From contig CAWIYK010000003.1 of assembly GCA_963840275.1 (NCBI GenBank), positions 62,001 to 126,000 on the forward strand: 64,000 nucleotides of DNA, given 5' to 3'. Positions within the stretch are counted from its first letter, which is position 1. Every line of letters starts with the position of its first letter. Below, piece by piece: positions 20,590-29,161 of this stretch. Under the pieces are notes generated by a model, which saw only the letters and a list, made by a program, of their open reading frames with translations, ran no database searches and was not told the DNA's origin. Source of the DNA: Actinophytocola sp963840275. Its GTDB lineage: Bacteria > Actinomycetota > Actinomycetes > Mycobacteriales > Pseudonocardiaceae. A program made the position numbers and the translations under genes.

Positions 20590-20905
20590 ATCCGAGCCGA
20601 GCAGCAGGTGGCCGCCGTAGCTCTGTGTCTTCAACCGTGACTCGTCGCTGACGTGGAAGCCGACCTGCGGCGGTCCACGCGGACGCAGTGTTCGGTGGAA
20701 GTGCCCGAAGACCGTGGGCAGCTCGTCGTCGGGGACGTGGATCAACGACCACCAGGCGAGCACGCCGGCCACCGATGCGGTCCGCCACCGACGGCCCGCA
20801 CACTCTCGGCGAACATCGTCGGAGTCGCGCGACGGTACTGGTCACCGGCGATGGCGTCGCGCACGTGGTCGACATAGCTGACCGCGACCGTGTCGGACGA
20901 CCAGT
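20590..20905 (-). pseudogene. Remnant of a SAM-dependent methyltransferase
   Basis: Two fragments in different frames can be read. Upstream is AVSYVDHVRDAIAGDQYRR followed by TMFAESVRAVGGGP, the usual entry to the SAM site. Downstream, beginning about 20772, is GVLAWWSLIHVPDDELPTVF followed by GHFHRTLRPRG and VSDESRLKTQSYGGH. In an intact gene about 50 residues with the GxGxG SAM motif lie between them; here they are missing. The C-terminus is also lost. It fills the 398-base gap 20521-20918. A second such remnant is at 38771-38987. Confidence 0.7.
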
Positions 20906-20918
20906 CGCCTGGCCGCGG

Positions 20919-21356
20919 CTAGGCCAAGCTCAGTCTCAGCACACCTCGGCCGTCCTGGATCGCGACGATCAGGAAGGTCTGGTTGTTGATCTGCTGGGCC
21001 GATCCCGGGTAGCCGGACAGCGAGCTCGACATCCCGTCCGCGGAGCCGTGGGCGATGGTCACCGCACCGCTGTCGACGGTGATCTGTACCGGGCCGGCAC
21101 CACTGGCGTTCGGGAGCGAGTCGCCGGATTCCACGATGACCTCGCAGCTGCCGTCCGCGCAGGCCGCGAGATCCCGGTTGTCGGCGGCCGCGAACGCGGC
21201 GGTCGTCGTCGTGGTGACTACGGACGTCGTGGTGGTGGTGGTAGTGCTGGCCGGCGGCGCCGGGGTCTCGGCTGGGGGAGCGGGCTCGGCGCCGCACGCG
21301 GCGGCCGCCACGACCGGCAACACCACAAGTAGCCGCCGTGCCACGGAACTGATCAT
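20919..21356 (-). CDS. Small secreted lipoprotein with Thr-rich linker
   Basis: The 145-residue protein has a basic start and hydrophobic core (RRLLVVLPVVAAAACGAE) ending in a lipobox Cys, then a Pro/Ala and Thr run that would space it from the membrane. The 75-residue C-terminal domain contains CADGSCEVIVESGDSLP and a beta-rich GPVQITVDSGAVTIAHGS. The two Cys may form a disulfide. ATG 21356 is chosen because the signal peptide starts there. Function is unknown. Confidence 0.75.
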   Translation of the reverse strand: MISSVARRLLVVLPVVAAAACGAEPAPPAETPAPPASTTTTTTTSVVTTTTTAAFAAADNRDLAACADGSCEVIVESGDSLPNASGAGPVQITVDSGAVTIAHGSADGMSSSLSGYPGSAQQINNQTFLIVAIQDGRGVLRLSLA

Positions 21357-21409
21357 GTGATCGACCGTAGCCCCACCGGTCCGGGACCGGTCCCGACTGG
21401 ACAGACGGC

Positions 21410-21946
21410 TCACTCCGGTGGCGAAGCGGCGAGGGTCTGTTCCAGCCTGGCAAGAATTCCGATGAGGGTCGTGCGCTCGGCGGTGGTGAGCGCGCCGACC
21501 AGGTCAGCCTCGTGCTCGAGTAGTTGGCGCACAGTGGTTTCGATGAGGCGGTGGCCGGCTTCGGTGAGTCTCACGGAGACCGCGCGGTGCGACACGGACG
21601 ACGGTGACCGTTCGACAAGGCCGGTCTGTTCGGCGCGGGCAACGCGCTGGGAGACGGCGCCGGCCGTGATCAGTGTCCGGTCGGTGATCTCACGGGTCGT
21701 GAGCTCGTACGGCGGCCCGGCACGCCTGATCACGCTCAGCAGGTCCAATGTGGACGGATCCACGCCGAGCTTGGCCAGGGTGCGTCGCCGGTCGTCGGCA
21801 AGGACTTTCGCGATGCGCCACACCGGCGTGATGATCTCGATGGACTCGGTGCGCACCCCGGTCAGCTCTCGCTGCCACGACGCCGCGATGTCGGCCGCCG
21901 GCCACTGGGAGGTCGAACCCATCGGGTAACCCTCGTTGGACGTCAT
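21410..21946 (-). CDS. MarR family transcriptional regulator
   Basis: The 178-residue protein has a winged helix (about residues 55-135: DLLSVIRRAGPPYELTTREI, TLITAGAVSQRVARAEQTGL, VSVRLTEAGHRLIE) and a C-terminal dimerisation helix. The N-terminal 35 residues are an extension. The ATG at 21946 follows GGAAGAG. It is divergent from an SDR oxidoreductase across a 51-base gap that holds an inverted repeat, the classic MarR arrangement. It probably represses itself and the SDR gene until a small ligand binds. Confidence 0.9.
   Translation of the reverse strand: MTSNEGYPMGSTSQWPAADIAASWQRELTGVRTESIEIITPVWRIAKVLADDRRRTLAKLGVDPSTLDLLSVIRRAGPPYELTTREITDRTLITAGAVSQRVARAEQTGLVERSPSSVSHRAVSVRLTEAGHRLIETTVRQLLEHEADLVGALTTAERTTLIGILARLEQTLAASPPE
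21743..21755 (-). repeat. 13-bp palindromic word, copy 4
   Basis: GTCCACATTGGAC on the minus strand, inside the MarR gene; includes the rare codons ACA and TTG. Confidence 0.75.
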
Positions 21947-21963
21947 CCACTCTTCCTTGTTAC

Positions 21964-21977
21964 GTTTAGAGCTAAAC
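21964..21977. promoter_or_regulatory. Likely MarR operator
   Basis: GTTTAG (21964-21969) and CTAAAC (21972-21977) form an inverted repeat with a 2-base spacer in the 51-base gap between the MarR and SDR starts. Size and AT content differ sharply from the surroundings and fit a MarR dimer site covering both promoters. Confidence 0.6.
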
Positions 21978-21997
21978 ATAGCAGAGGGAGAGCAGTT

Positions 21998-22723
21998 GTG
22001 AGTCGTACTGTGCTCGTCACCGGCGGGGGGAACGGACTGGGCAAGGCGGTGGCCGCCCGGTTCCGCGCGGCAGGTGACACCGTGGTCATCACCGGGCGGA
22101 ACACCGACCGGCTCGCCAGCACGGCAGCGGAAATCGACGCGCGGCCGATCACCTGTGACGCAACGGATCCGCGGCAGGTGGCGCGGATGGCGGACGAACT
22201 GGGCCCGGACCTCGACGTGGTGGTCAACATGGCGGGCGGCAACACCGACTTCGGCCGGTCCGGCGGCCCGCACGCCGATCTCGAACAGGTGGCCATGGCA
22301 TGGCGGGCGAACCTGGACGCCAACCTGCTCAGCGCCGTGTTCACCACCACGGCCGTTCTCGACAAGCTGCGGCCGGGCGGTGCCATCGTCAACATCGGTT
22401 CCATCGGCGCCGAGTACGCCTCGACCTCCTACGGCGCGGCGAAAGCGGCACTGGCGGCATGGACCGCCGGGTTGTCGTCGCAGGTCGGCCCGAAGGCGTT
22501 GACGGCCAACCTGATCTCGCCCGGCTACATCGCCGAGACCGACTTCTTCCAGGGCGGACTCAGCGAGCAGCGGCGGACCGCGCTGATCGACGCGACCCAC
22601 AACGGAAGGGCGGGTCATCCGAGCGACATCGCCGAGACCGCCTACTTCCTGGCCTCCGCCGGCGCACGCCACATCACGGGACAGACGCTGCATGTCAACG
22701 GAGGCGCACACACCACCCGATGA
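21998..22723 (+). CDS. SDR family oxidoreductase
   Basis: The 241-residue short-chain dehydrogenase has TGGGNGLGKA (cofactor loop; GRN after strand 2 suggests NADPH), NMAGGN, the catalytic Ser/Tyr/Lys in GSIGAEYASTSYGAAKAAL (read in parts) and the C-terminal GQTLHVNGGAHT. The GTG start has AGGGAGAG upstream. The substrate is unknown. Regulation by the divergent MarR protein is inferred from the shared palindromic gap. Confidence 0.92.
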   Translation: MSRTVLVTGGGNGLGKAVAARFRAAGDTVVITGRNTDRLASTAAEIDARPITCDATDPRQVARMADELGPDLDVVVNMAGGNTDFGRSGGPHADLEQVAMAWRANLDANLLSAVFTTTAVLDKLRPGGAIVNIGSIGAEYASTSYGAAKAALAAWTAGLSSQVGPKALTANLISPGYIAETDFFQGGLSEQRRTALIDATHNGRAGHPSDIAETAYFLASAGARHITGQTLHVNGGAHTTR

Positions 22724-22734
22724 CCGTGCGATGC

Positions 22735-23079
22735 CTACCCGAGCTGTGCGGCCGAAGATGGTGGGCTCAGTGACCGGAAGGCGTTGCCGTTGCCGGCGTC
22801 GACCGACTGGTACGAGTCGACGTTCGCGGTGCCCATGTCGGCGAGCGCGGTGGGTTCCTGGCAGCAGCGGTCCGCGGCGGCCGTGACCTGTGCCGCCGGT
22901 TCCCGGTAGCCGGCGAGGAATGCCGCGCCGAGGTCACCGCGTCCCAGCTGCCCGCCCAGGCCGGCGACCTCACCCCCGATCGCGCGCCAGTCGCCGGCCA
23001 TGGTCTGACCGGCGGTCGCCATGCGGCCCATCGCGGCGGCCACCGACGCGGTCTGCATGTGTATCTGGTCGTCGCCCAC
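22735..23079 (-). CDS. ESX/WXG100-like small secreted protein
   Basis: The 114-residue protein is helical, with MQTASVAAAMGRMATAGQTM, a central DWRAIGG turn resembling the WXG position and a disordered C-terminus. These are features of proteins exported by type VII (ESX) systems. The GTG start overlaps little with the preceding YbaB-like gene (gap of 3 bases), so the two are co-transcribed, and they are divergent from the toxin gene. No ESX machinery is in the window, so export would rely on a system elsewhere. Confidence 0.7.
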   Translation of the reverse strand: MGDDQIHMQTASVAAAMGRMATAGQTMAGDWRAIGGEVAGLGGQLGRGDLGAAFLAGYREPAAQVTAAADRCCQEPTALADMGTANVDSYQSVDAGNGNAFRSLSPPSSAAQLG

Positions 23080-23082
23080 GTG

Positions 23083-23400
23083 TCAGCGTCCTCCGGACTC
23101 GAGGTGATGCAGGAACGGGTCCAACGCCGGGTCCGGCTGCGATCCGGCGGGCTTCGAAGGCAGCAGTGGCGCCATCTCGTCGAGCACACGCCGCCGCACG
23201 TGTCGGGCGGCCTCGGCGACGGTGTCCACAATGGACCGTGCCAGCGCCTTGGCGTCGTGGTCGCGGTAGACGCGCGGGTCGAGCGCCAGCGTGCGAAGCT
23301 CGCCACGCGGTCCCACCGAGACGGTCACCCAGCCGTCGCGCGACCACGCGGTCTCCTCGATCGCGGCCACCCGCTCCCAGGTCTGGTAGATGTCGTGCAC
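23083..23400 (-). CDS. YbaB/EbfC-type protein of an ESX locus
   Basis: The 105-residue protein matches the YbaB DNA-binding fold often found beside WXG100 genes: a first helix-strand section (AWSRDGWVTVSVGPRGELRT, in part), LALDPRVYRDHDAKALARSI, and a long helix VDTVAEAARHVRRRVLDEMA. The start is uncertain; GTG 23400 gives an apparent complete N-terminus but no clear ribosome site. It is co-transcribed with the WXG-like gene after it. Confidence 0.7.
   Translation of the reverse strand: MHDIYQTWERVAAIEETAWSRDGWVTVSVGPRGELRTLALDPRVYRDHDAKALARSIVDTVAEAARHVRRRVLDEMAPLLPSKPAGSQPDPALDPFLHHLESGGR
23224..23236 (+). repeat. 13-bp palindromic word, copy 5
   Basis: GTCCACAATGGAC inside the YbaB-like gene. 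Confidence 0.7.
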
Positions 23401-23493
23401 GCCAACGAGTGTGTCGTGGACATCGCCGCCGCAGGTCGGCGTGACCGGAATCGGCCATGGCCATGTCCCGGGGCGCCAACGAGTCTAACTTCG

Positions 23494-24723
23494 GTGACCG
23501 TGGGGATTCCGGAGCCGAGCAGTCCGCTGTGGGCCGCGGTCAAGGCCATCGACGACACCTGGCCGCCAGACGACGAAGTGGTCGCACTCGACCTGGGTGG
23601 GGCCTGGGGGCGTGGCGCGAACACGATGGCGCTGGGTGCCGGCACGGCCGGCCGCGCGGGCGCTGACGCCGTCGCGTCGTGGCAGGACATCGTCGGTGAC
23701 GCGTTCGGGGGTCGGGTCGACGAGTTCACGCGGTCGGCGAGCGACCTCGACCAGTCGATGCGGGGTCTCGCCACGCGCGCCGGGCACTACGGCCGCGAGG
23801 TGGAGTCGGCCAAGACGACCATCACGAGCGCGGTCGCCGCCAACGAGCAAACGTATGCGCTGCTGGGCAACCCGCTGCTCGGCCCGCTGGGGCCCGCGTT
23901 GCGGAACGTGTTCGCCGCCACGATCGCCACCGAACTGCGCGGCATGATCGACGCGAAGGCCGCGGGCCTGCGGGCCAACCCCACCGGCGCGCCGGCACAA
24001 CAACCTCCCGACGAACGCAACCCGGTGGCCGGTTTCCTCGGCGACCTGTTGCGGGCGGCGGGAGACAGCGACGTGAACCGGGCGCGCGCTGTCGGCGAAG
24101 CCATCGACGACGGCATCGACGCCATCGGCACCGGGGCCGGCAACCTGTTGCGGCTGCTGGGCGCGACGGACGCGGGCGACTTCGTCGAACGACAGGCCGA
24201 CGGACTCGGTGACACGGCTGCCGAGAACTGGCTGGAGTCGGGCGCGACAAGCCGCAACTTTGGCTACGACCTGGCTCAGGCCATCGACGGGACCGACCAG
24301 CCGCGCACGGTCTTCATCTCGCGCGAGCGCTATCCCGAGGCCGCCGCGCACATCGACGACGCGCAGAATGGCACGATCTGGACCGGCTTCGACAAGGCGC
24401 CGGGACAACCGAAGGAGTCCGTGCTGACGGTCCAGCGTGAGGGCGTCGACGGCCGCCGCGAGGCGGCGACCAGCGTCGTTCCGCCGAGGTCGGACTACGA
24501 CCGGGACGAGTACCCGCCGGCGGTGGCCAAGGAAGGTGGGGCGGGCAGCAGCGTGCGGTACATCGACCCGGGCGACAACCGCGGGGCGGGGGCGTCACAG
24601 GGCAACCAGCTGAGCGGCAAGACGAAGTCCCTCGAGCGGCAGCTCGACGGAACCGGGCTGGTGGTCGTCGGAGACGGCAAGGCCGACGACGGCGACCTGT
24701 TCAGGGTGGAGACGTTCGGATGA
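23494..24723 (+). CDS. Polymorphic toxin: WXG-like N-terminus with NucA/NucB DNase domain
   Basis: The 409-residue protein begins with a helical export region (about 1-120, SPLWAAVKAIDDTW, VASWQDIVGDAF), then an Ala/Gly-rich linker. The C-terminal nuclease of about 140 residues contains SRERYPEAAAHIDDAQNG, VLTVQREGVDGRREAA, YDRDEYPPA and EGGAGSSVRYIDPGDNRGAG. These match the NucA/NucB nuclease family, in which the DEYP and DNRGAG segments are conserved. It ends 4 bases into an SMI1-type gene, its likely immunity partner. GTG 23494 is the first plausible start; GTG 23500 is an alternative. Confidence 0.85.
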   Translation: MTVGIPEPSSPLWAAVKAIDDTWPPDDEVVALDLGGAWGRGANTMALGAGTAGRAGADAVASWQDIVGDAFGGRVDEFTRSASDLDQSMRGLATRAGHYGREVESAKTTITSAVAANEQTYALLGNPLLGPLGPALRNVFAATIATELRGMIDAKAAGLRANPTGAPAQQPPDERNPVAGFLGDLLRAAGDSDVNRARAVGEAIDDGIDAIGTGAGNLLRLLGATDAGDFVERQADGLGDTAAENWLESGATSRNFGYDLAQAIDGTDQPRTVFISRERYPEAAAHIDDAQNGTIWTGFDKAPGQPKESVLTVQREGVDGRREAATSVVPPRSDYDRDEYPPAVAKEGGAGSSVRYIDPGDNRGAGASQGNQLSGKTKSLERQLDGTGLVVVGDGKADDGDLFRVETFG

Positions 24724-25337
24724 GCGCGATCGAGGAGCTGGCCCGGCGCGGAAGAGGGCCGCTCGGGCCGTCGGCGGCGGTCGACCTCGGCGGCGGGCTG
24801 CCTGGCGAGCTGGCCGCGCTGCTGTCGGTCACCAACGGGTTCGCCGTGTTCAACTACGGCGTCCAGGTGTTCCATCACGGCCCCGGCGGGCTCGGCCCGG
24901 AGCTGGGCGTGTGGAATGACGAGGCGACGTGGAAGCGCACGTACGGCGGTCTGGCGGACGGGTTGCTGTGTTTCGCGCAGGACCTGTTCGGGGTGCAGTT
25001 CGCCATCGAGGGCGGACGGCGGGTCAGCACGTTCGACCCGGAGACGGGCGAACTGCGGACCATCGGCGAGAGCCTCGACGACTGGGCCGAGTGGCTGCTC
25101 GCGAAGCCGGACCAGCGTGGTGCGCGGTCGTTCGCCACCCGCTGGCAGGACGACCACGGCCCACTCGGCCACGACGACCGGCTCCTGCCGATGACCCCGT
25201 TCGTACTCGGCGGCGAGTACACCGACGAGAACCTCGTCGTCCGCGACGCCGTCACCGCCATGCGCGCCAGAGGCCCCGTCGCCCAGCAGATCCACAGCCT
25301 CCCCGAAGGCGCGACGATCACGCTCCGGGCCGAGTAG
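24720..25337 (+). CDS. SMI1/KNR4-type immunity protein
   Basis: The 205-residue protein has the SUKH/SMI1 layout: LPGELAALLSVTNGFAVFNY, LGVWNDEATWKRTY, LLCFAQDLFGVQFAIEG and LDDWAEWLLA. Such proteins bind and neutralise nuclease toxins. The ATGA overlap with the toxin ensures they are made together. Direct proof of binding is lacking, but a family match beside a DNase toxin makes this the best reading. Confidence 0.85.
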   Translation: MSAIEELARRGRGPLGPSAAVDLGGGLPGELAALLSVTNGFAVFNYGVQVFHHGPGGLGPELGVWNDEATWKRTYGGLADGLLCFAQDLFGVQFAIEGGRRVSTFDPETGELRTIGESLDDWAEWLLAKPDQRGARSFATRWQDDHGPLGHDDRLLPMTPFVLGGEYTDENLVVRDAVTAMRARGPVAQQIHSLPEGATITLRAE

Positions 25338-25398
25338 CCGTTGCTCTGGTGCGCGACGACCTCGGGACGAACCGCGTCACCGGCCTTCGCTGGGCTGG

Positions 25399-26889
25399 TC
25401 ATTGCCGGCAGTGGGTGTCTTCTGCCGGGAGGGTCAGGTCGGTGAGGTAGGCGATCGTGGGGGTGTCGACGCAGTTGCCGATGTCGGTGAGGAACGCGGT
25501 GTGTTGAGTGGCCTCGACGGTGAGCAGCCGACCGCCGAGGGCGGCGGCCAGCGCGACGCCGTTGTCGTGTGGGGTGGCGGGGTCGCCGGTGGTGGAGACG
25601 ACCAGGACGGGTGGCAGGCCGTTGACTTCGGGGCGGTGTGGGGTGCTGGTGTTGGGTTCGGGCCAGTTGGCGCACACCGGCAGCCACAGGTGTCGCGGCA
25701 GGCCGCCTCCTGCCGGGTCCTCGATGAGCTTGGTGATCGTGGTCGGGTCGGTCACGGGCGGGTAGTCGGCGCACAGGACGGCGACGCCGTGGGACCAGTC
25801 GTAGTGGCCGTCGGGGTCGCGGCCGTAGTCGTGGTCGGCGACCGGTAGCAGCCCGGCGCCGCTGCCGGAGGTGACCGAGGTGAGGTGGCGGTCCAGCTGC
25901 GTCCACTCGCTCTCGTCGTAGAGCAGCACGTTCACCGCCAGCGCCGCGTCGGTGTAGGACAGGGTGCGGTCGCCGGCCGGCAGCGGGGCCGTGAGCAACG
26001 GCGCCAGCAGGTCCCGCAGTCGCTGCGGCGCGGCCGCCGGGTCGGCGCCGACGGCGCAGCGGGACTGGATCGCGCACCAGGCGGCGAACGCGGCGAAGGC
26101 GCCGCCGAACCCGGTGGCGTAGCCGGTCGCGTCGGCCAGTGCGTCCTCGGCGAGGTCGAGGGCCCCGTCGAGGACCATCGCTCGGACCTTGTCCGGGAAC
26201 TGTTCCGCGTAGGTGGTGCCCAGCCGGGTGCCGTAGGAGTAGCCGAGGTAGGTGAGCTTCTCGTCGCCGAGGGCGGCCCGGAGCGCGTCCATGTCCCTGG
26301 CTACCTCGCGGGTGCCGGAGTGGGCCAGGAGGCCCGGTGCGGACCGCCGCGCGCACTTGTCGGCCACCTCCGCGCCCAGCCGGTCGATGGCGACCGGGTC
26401 GGTGAGCGGTGGGTCGGCGCGGAGCCGGTCGGCCTCCTCGTCGGTGAAACAGATGACCCGCGGTTCGCTGGCGCCGAGGCCGCGGGGGTCGAAGCCCACG
26501 ATGTCGAAGCGGCGGGTCAGGTCGTTCTCCGGCGCCTGGTCGCCGGCCATCGCCGCCGCCGCGAGCATGCCGGACCCGCCCGGCCCGCCCGGGTTGACCA
26601 CCAGCGACCCGAGTCGGTTGGCCGGGTCGGTGGCCTCGTGCCGCAACACCGCGACCGTGATCATCGTGCCGTTCGGGTCGTCGTAGTCCAGCGGCACGGA
26701 CAACCGGGCGCAGCGGAACTCGTCGGTGAACGCCTCCCGGGCGGCGGCGCCGGTCGCGAACGGAGCACAGTCCTGCCAGTCGAGTGCCGGGCCGGCGGAG
26801 GTGCTGTCGTCGCGTGCGGCCGGGGTCGTGCACGCGGTGGCCGCCAACACGACCACGACGGCGGCCAGTCGACCAAGAGCTCCACTCAT
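25399..26889 (-). CDS. Secreted alpha/beta-hydrolase, tripeptidyl-aminopeptidase type
   Basis: The 496-residue lipoprotein has a signal peptide with LAATACTT (lipobox Cys), the oxyanion NPGGPGGSGM, the nucleophile elbow YLGYSYGTRLG, and the Asp and His in STTGDPATP and EATQHTAF. This is the pattern of the Streptomyces tripeptidyl-peptidase/proline iminopeptidase group, with a C-terminal TAP-like domain. Start ATG 26889 has GGGAGAG; the longer frame lacks one. It may share the 148-base downstream region with the protease terminator. Confidence 0.9.
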   Translation of the reverse strand: MSGALGRLAAVVVVLAATACTTPAARDDSTSAGPALDWQDCAPFATGAAAREAFTDEFRCARLSVPLDYDDPNGTMITVAVLRHEATDPANRLGSLVVNPGGPGGSGMLAAAAMAGDQAPENDLTRRFDIVGFDPRGLGASEPRVICFTDEEADRLRADPPLTDPVAIDRLGAEVADKCARRSAPGLLAHSGTREVARDMDALRAALGDEKLTYLGYSYGTRLGTTYAEQFPDKVRAMVLDGALDLAEDALADATGYATGFGGAFAAFAAWCAIQSRCAVGADPAAAPQRLRDLLAPLLTAPLPAGDRTLSYTDAALAVNVLLYDESEWTQLDRHLTSVTSGSGAGLLPVADHDYGRDPDGHYDWSHGVAVLCADYPPVTDPTTITKLIEDPAGGGLPRHLWLPVCANWPEPNTSTPHRPEVNGLPPVLVVSTTGDPATPHDNGVALAAALGGRLLTVEATQHTAFLTDIGNCVDTPTIAYLTDLTLPAEDTHCRQ

Positions 26890-26982
26890 GCGACTCTCCC
26901 ATTTTCGCTGCACAACGCGTTACAGGAGTGTCGGCCGCCACGACCGGATTGTTGCGTCACACAATTCTTTCCCCGAAAGGAA

Positions 26983-27019
26983 AACGGCCGGCGCGCGGAC
27001 TTGCCGCGCGCCGGCCGTT
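26983..27019 (-). terminator. Strong hairpin terminator after the S1 protease
   Basis: Two perfect 16-base arms (26983-26998 and 27004-27019) close a 5-base loop. On the minus strand the stem is followed by TTCCTTTC, a short T-rich tract. It lies 18 bases after the protease stop codon and would stop that transcript before the divergent hydrolase promoter. Confidence 0.85.
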
Positions 27020-27037
27020 CCTGGATCTGTCAGTCGC

Positions 27038-28060
27038 TCAGCCGGTCACCAGGCTGAGGCCGTAGGCGGACAGGATCGGGTTCACGGGCTGGAAGTAGCA
27101 GGTGAACGAGTTGCCGCCGGACACGACACCCTGCGCCTGACCGTCGGAGATGAACGAGCCGCCCGAGTCGCCTGGCTGGCACAGCGCGTCCGTGGCGGTG
27201 AGACCGGTGATGGTGCCCTCCGGGTAGTTCACCGTCTGGTTCTTCGCGCCGATCGAGCCCTGGGTGACGCCGGTGGTCGAGCCGGACTTGGTGACGCCGG
27301 CACCGGTTGCCGCTTCCTGCGAGCCTGCGACCGCGCCGACACCGCTGACCTGGCCGACCGGGTTCCAGTCACCGCTGGTCTGCACCCAGGCGTGGTCGGC
27401 GCCGGGGAACTGCGAGCCGCCCCACGAACCGAGTGCGACGCCGTCCTTCGACAGTGCGCCACCGCCGGTGAGCGCCTCACAGTGCCCGGCGGTCACGAAG
27501 CCGCCGTTCACGGAGAAGCCGACCGAGCAGCGGGACGACCCGATGTTGTAGGCCTCGCCGCCCTGGATGTCGGCGAACGGACGCGGCACCTCGGCCGACT
27601 CGGTGATGCGGACGTCGGTCACGCCGACGGACGCGGCGAACGCGCGCCCCGCGTCAGCCGTACCGGGCAGCACGGTCATGTTGACCGCGTTGTTCCGCAC
27701 GTCGACGCCCCACACGGTCACCGAGTCCGGCGCCTTCGCCTCGGCCGCGTTCATGCCGGCCACCATCGAGTCCAGTTCGGCGCTGCTGTGCTCCACCACC
27801 TTCGCCTCGGCGCCCGTGCTGGTCACCTCCGCCGCCCTGGCCGCGTCGGTGACGGCGACGACCAGTTGGCCGTCGGCCAGCCACGAGCCGCCGAAGTCGT
27901 TGCCGAGGGTCGTGGACAGGGTTTCCGCGGTCTTGGACATGGCGATCTCGTCCGCCGGCGCTGCCGACTGGGACGCGCCCGCAGAGGTGCTGAGCGGGAT
28001 CGCGACAGCGAGGGCTACCAGCCCAGCACTCGCGAGCAGGGCTGTTTTCCTTGTGGTCAC
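27038..28060 (-). CDS. Secreted S1 serine protease (streptogrisin/alpha-lytic type)
   Basis: The 340-residue preproenzyme has a signal peptide (about 1-30, ALLASAGLVALAVAIPLSTS), an inhibitory pro-region (about 31-155) and a chymotrypsin-fold domain. The catalytic triad is in GGFVTAGHCEA, ADHAWVQ and CQPGDSGGSF. Cys pairs around CSVGFS/GHC and LCQPGD/FTCYF give the usual disulfides. GTG start follows GGAG. It is a typical exported protease of soil actinomycetes and has its own terminator. Confidence 0.94.
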   Translation of the reverse strand: MTTRKTALLASAGLVALAVAIPLSTSAGASQSAAPADEIAMSKTAETLSTTLGNDFGGSWLADGQLVVAVTDAARAAEVTSTGAEAKVVEHSSAELDSMVAGMNAAEAKAPDSVTVWGVDVRNNAVNMTVLPGTADAGRAFAASVGVTDVRITESAEVPRPFADIQGGEAYNIGSSRCSVGFSVNGGFVTAGHCEALTGGGALSKDGVALGSWGGSQFPGADHAWVQTSGDWNPVGQVSGVGAVAGSQEAATGAGVTKSGSTTGVTQGSIGAKNQTVNYPEGTITGLTATDALCQPGDSGGSFISDGQAQGVVSGGNSFTCYFQPVNPILSAYGLSLVTG

Positions 28061-28290
28061 GGACGTCTCCTTCGCAGGGTGCGCGGTTTGCGCTGGATGG
28101 ATGAGACGGTTGACCGGTCCAATCCGTTATAACGCTGTTTATCCAGTCGAGACAAGTTCTGCGTCCAGAGACCCGACGAAAGTATTGTTCACCATTCCCA
28201 GTTGGATTAGACCGTCCACCGTAGACCGTTGCGGCGCGTGCGATAGCCACAATGCTTGTCCCGCAACGGTTTCCGGTCGCGTGCGGCGCC

Positions 28291-28445
28291 GTGACTTCGA
28301 CGTCGCGGGCGACGAAGGACAGGATCGGCTGGATCGGTGGCGCCGAGTCGCTCTCCTACACGGATCTCGGCCGACGCTCGGCCCTGCTGGCACCGGCTCG
28401 CGGATGCCGTGTGGCCAGCGGTGACCTCGCCCGGACGAATTCGCT
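28291..28445 (+). pseudogene. Possible remnant of an acyl-CoA/AMP-ligase N-terminus
   Basis: Reading from a GTG at 28291 gives RATKDRIGWIGGAESLSYTD then LGRRSALLA, like the start of AMP-forming acyl-CoA ligases. A switch of frame gives HRLADA and a return gives VASGDLA. The match then stops at the next gene. It occupies the end of the 384-base gap 28061-28444; the rest of that gap holds the protease promoter region and nothing else I can identify. The match is short and the call is tentative. Confidence 0.45.
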
Positions 28446-29161
28446 CACGCCGGTAGGAAGGGGCGCTCCGCGAGCAGTGCCGCCACCCGGCCGCCCGCCG
28501 CGGTGTCCGCCGCCGAAACCAGCGCGGCGGCGACCGCCGCCAGCCGCGCATCGCCGGGGAACAGGCCCGGCGGCACGAGCGCGGCGGCGGCCGCGGCCGC
28601 GAACACCGCGCCCCGGTCCGCGGCCACCTCGGCCGCCGCCGCGCGGCCGACCGTGACGTCGCCCTCGGCGAGCACCGCCAGCAGCCGGCCCACCGGCGTG
28701 CCCGCGAGCGCACGGCCGGCGTCCCCCAGGTCCGCGGCGCCCGCCACCGCCTGCGCGAGTGCCCGCGCCACCGTCGCGTCCCACGGTGCGGGCGGGCCGG
28801 TGCGCGCCACGTCGACGGGCGCACCGACGACCTCTTCCCGTGGCGTCGGCGCGAACGTCGCCGCGACGCGGTGCGTGCCCGGCATCGCCGCGTCGTCGAG
28901 GAGCAACACGCCGCCTTCGAGCGCCGACCCCGGCGCGAGCGTCACCCGCCGCAGGCCGCTGTCGACCGGGTACGGCCACCGCACGTGCCGGACACCGCCG
29001 TCGGGACCGGTGACGGTGAGCGACAGGTCGCCCTCGACGAGATTGAGCCGGCTGCTCGTCGCGACCGGGCCGGTGCCGTCGTTGGTGAGGCGCACCACAC
29101 CGACGAGCGGCTCGGCGAGCGGCAGCCGTTCGGGCAGGTCGAGCGTGATGCGCAGTGTCAC
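28445..29161 (-). CDS. Beta-domain protein coupled to the metalloprotease gene
   Basis: The 238-residue protein starts with a beta domain of about 110 residues (LPLAEPLVGVVRLTNDGTGP, SSRLNLVEGDLSLTVTGPDG). This copies the corresponding domain of the upstream metalloprotease (TTRLNLAEGDLRLLQVTPGG), so it is probably a duplication. The rest is Ala-rich helical. It has no signal peptide. GTG 29161 overlaps the protease stop (GTGA), so the two are made together. A role as a partner or inhibitor of the protease is possible but unproven. Confidence 0.75.
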   Translation of the reverse strand: MTLRITLDLPERLPLAEPLVGVVRLTNDGTGPVATSSRLNLVEGDLSLTVTGPDGGVRHVRWPYPVDSGLRRVTLAPGSALEGGVLLLDDAAMPGTHRVAATFAPTPREEVVGAPVDVARTGPPAPWDATVARALAQAVAGAADLGDAGRALAGTPVGRLLAVLAEGDVTVGRAAAAEVAADRGAVFAAAAAAALVPPGLFPGDARLAAVAAALVSAADTAAGGRVAALLAERPFLPA

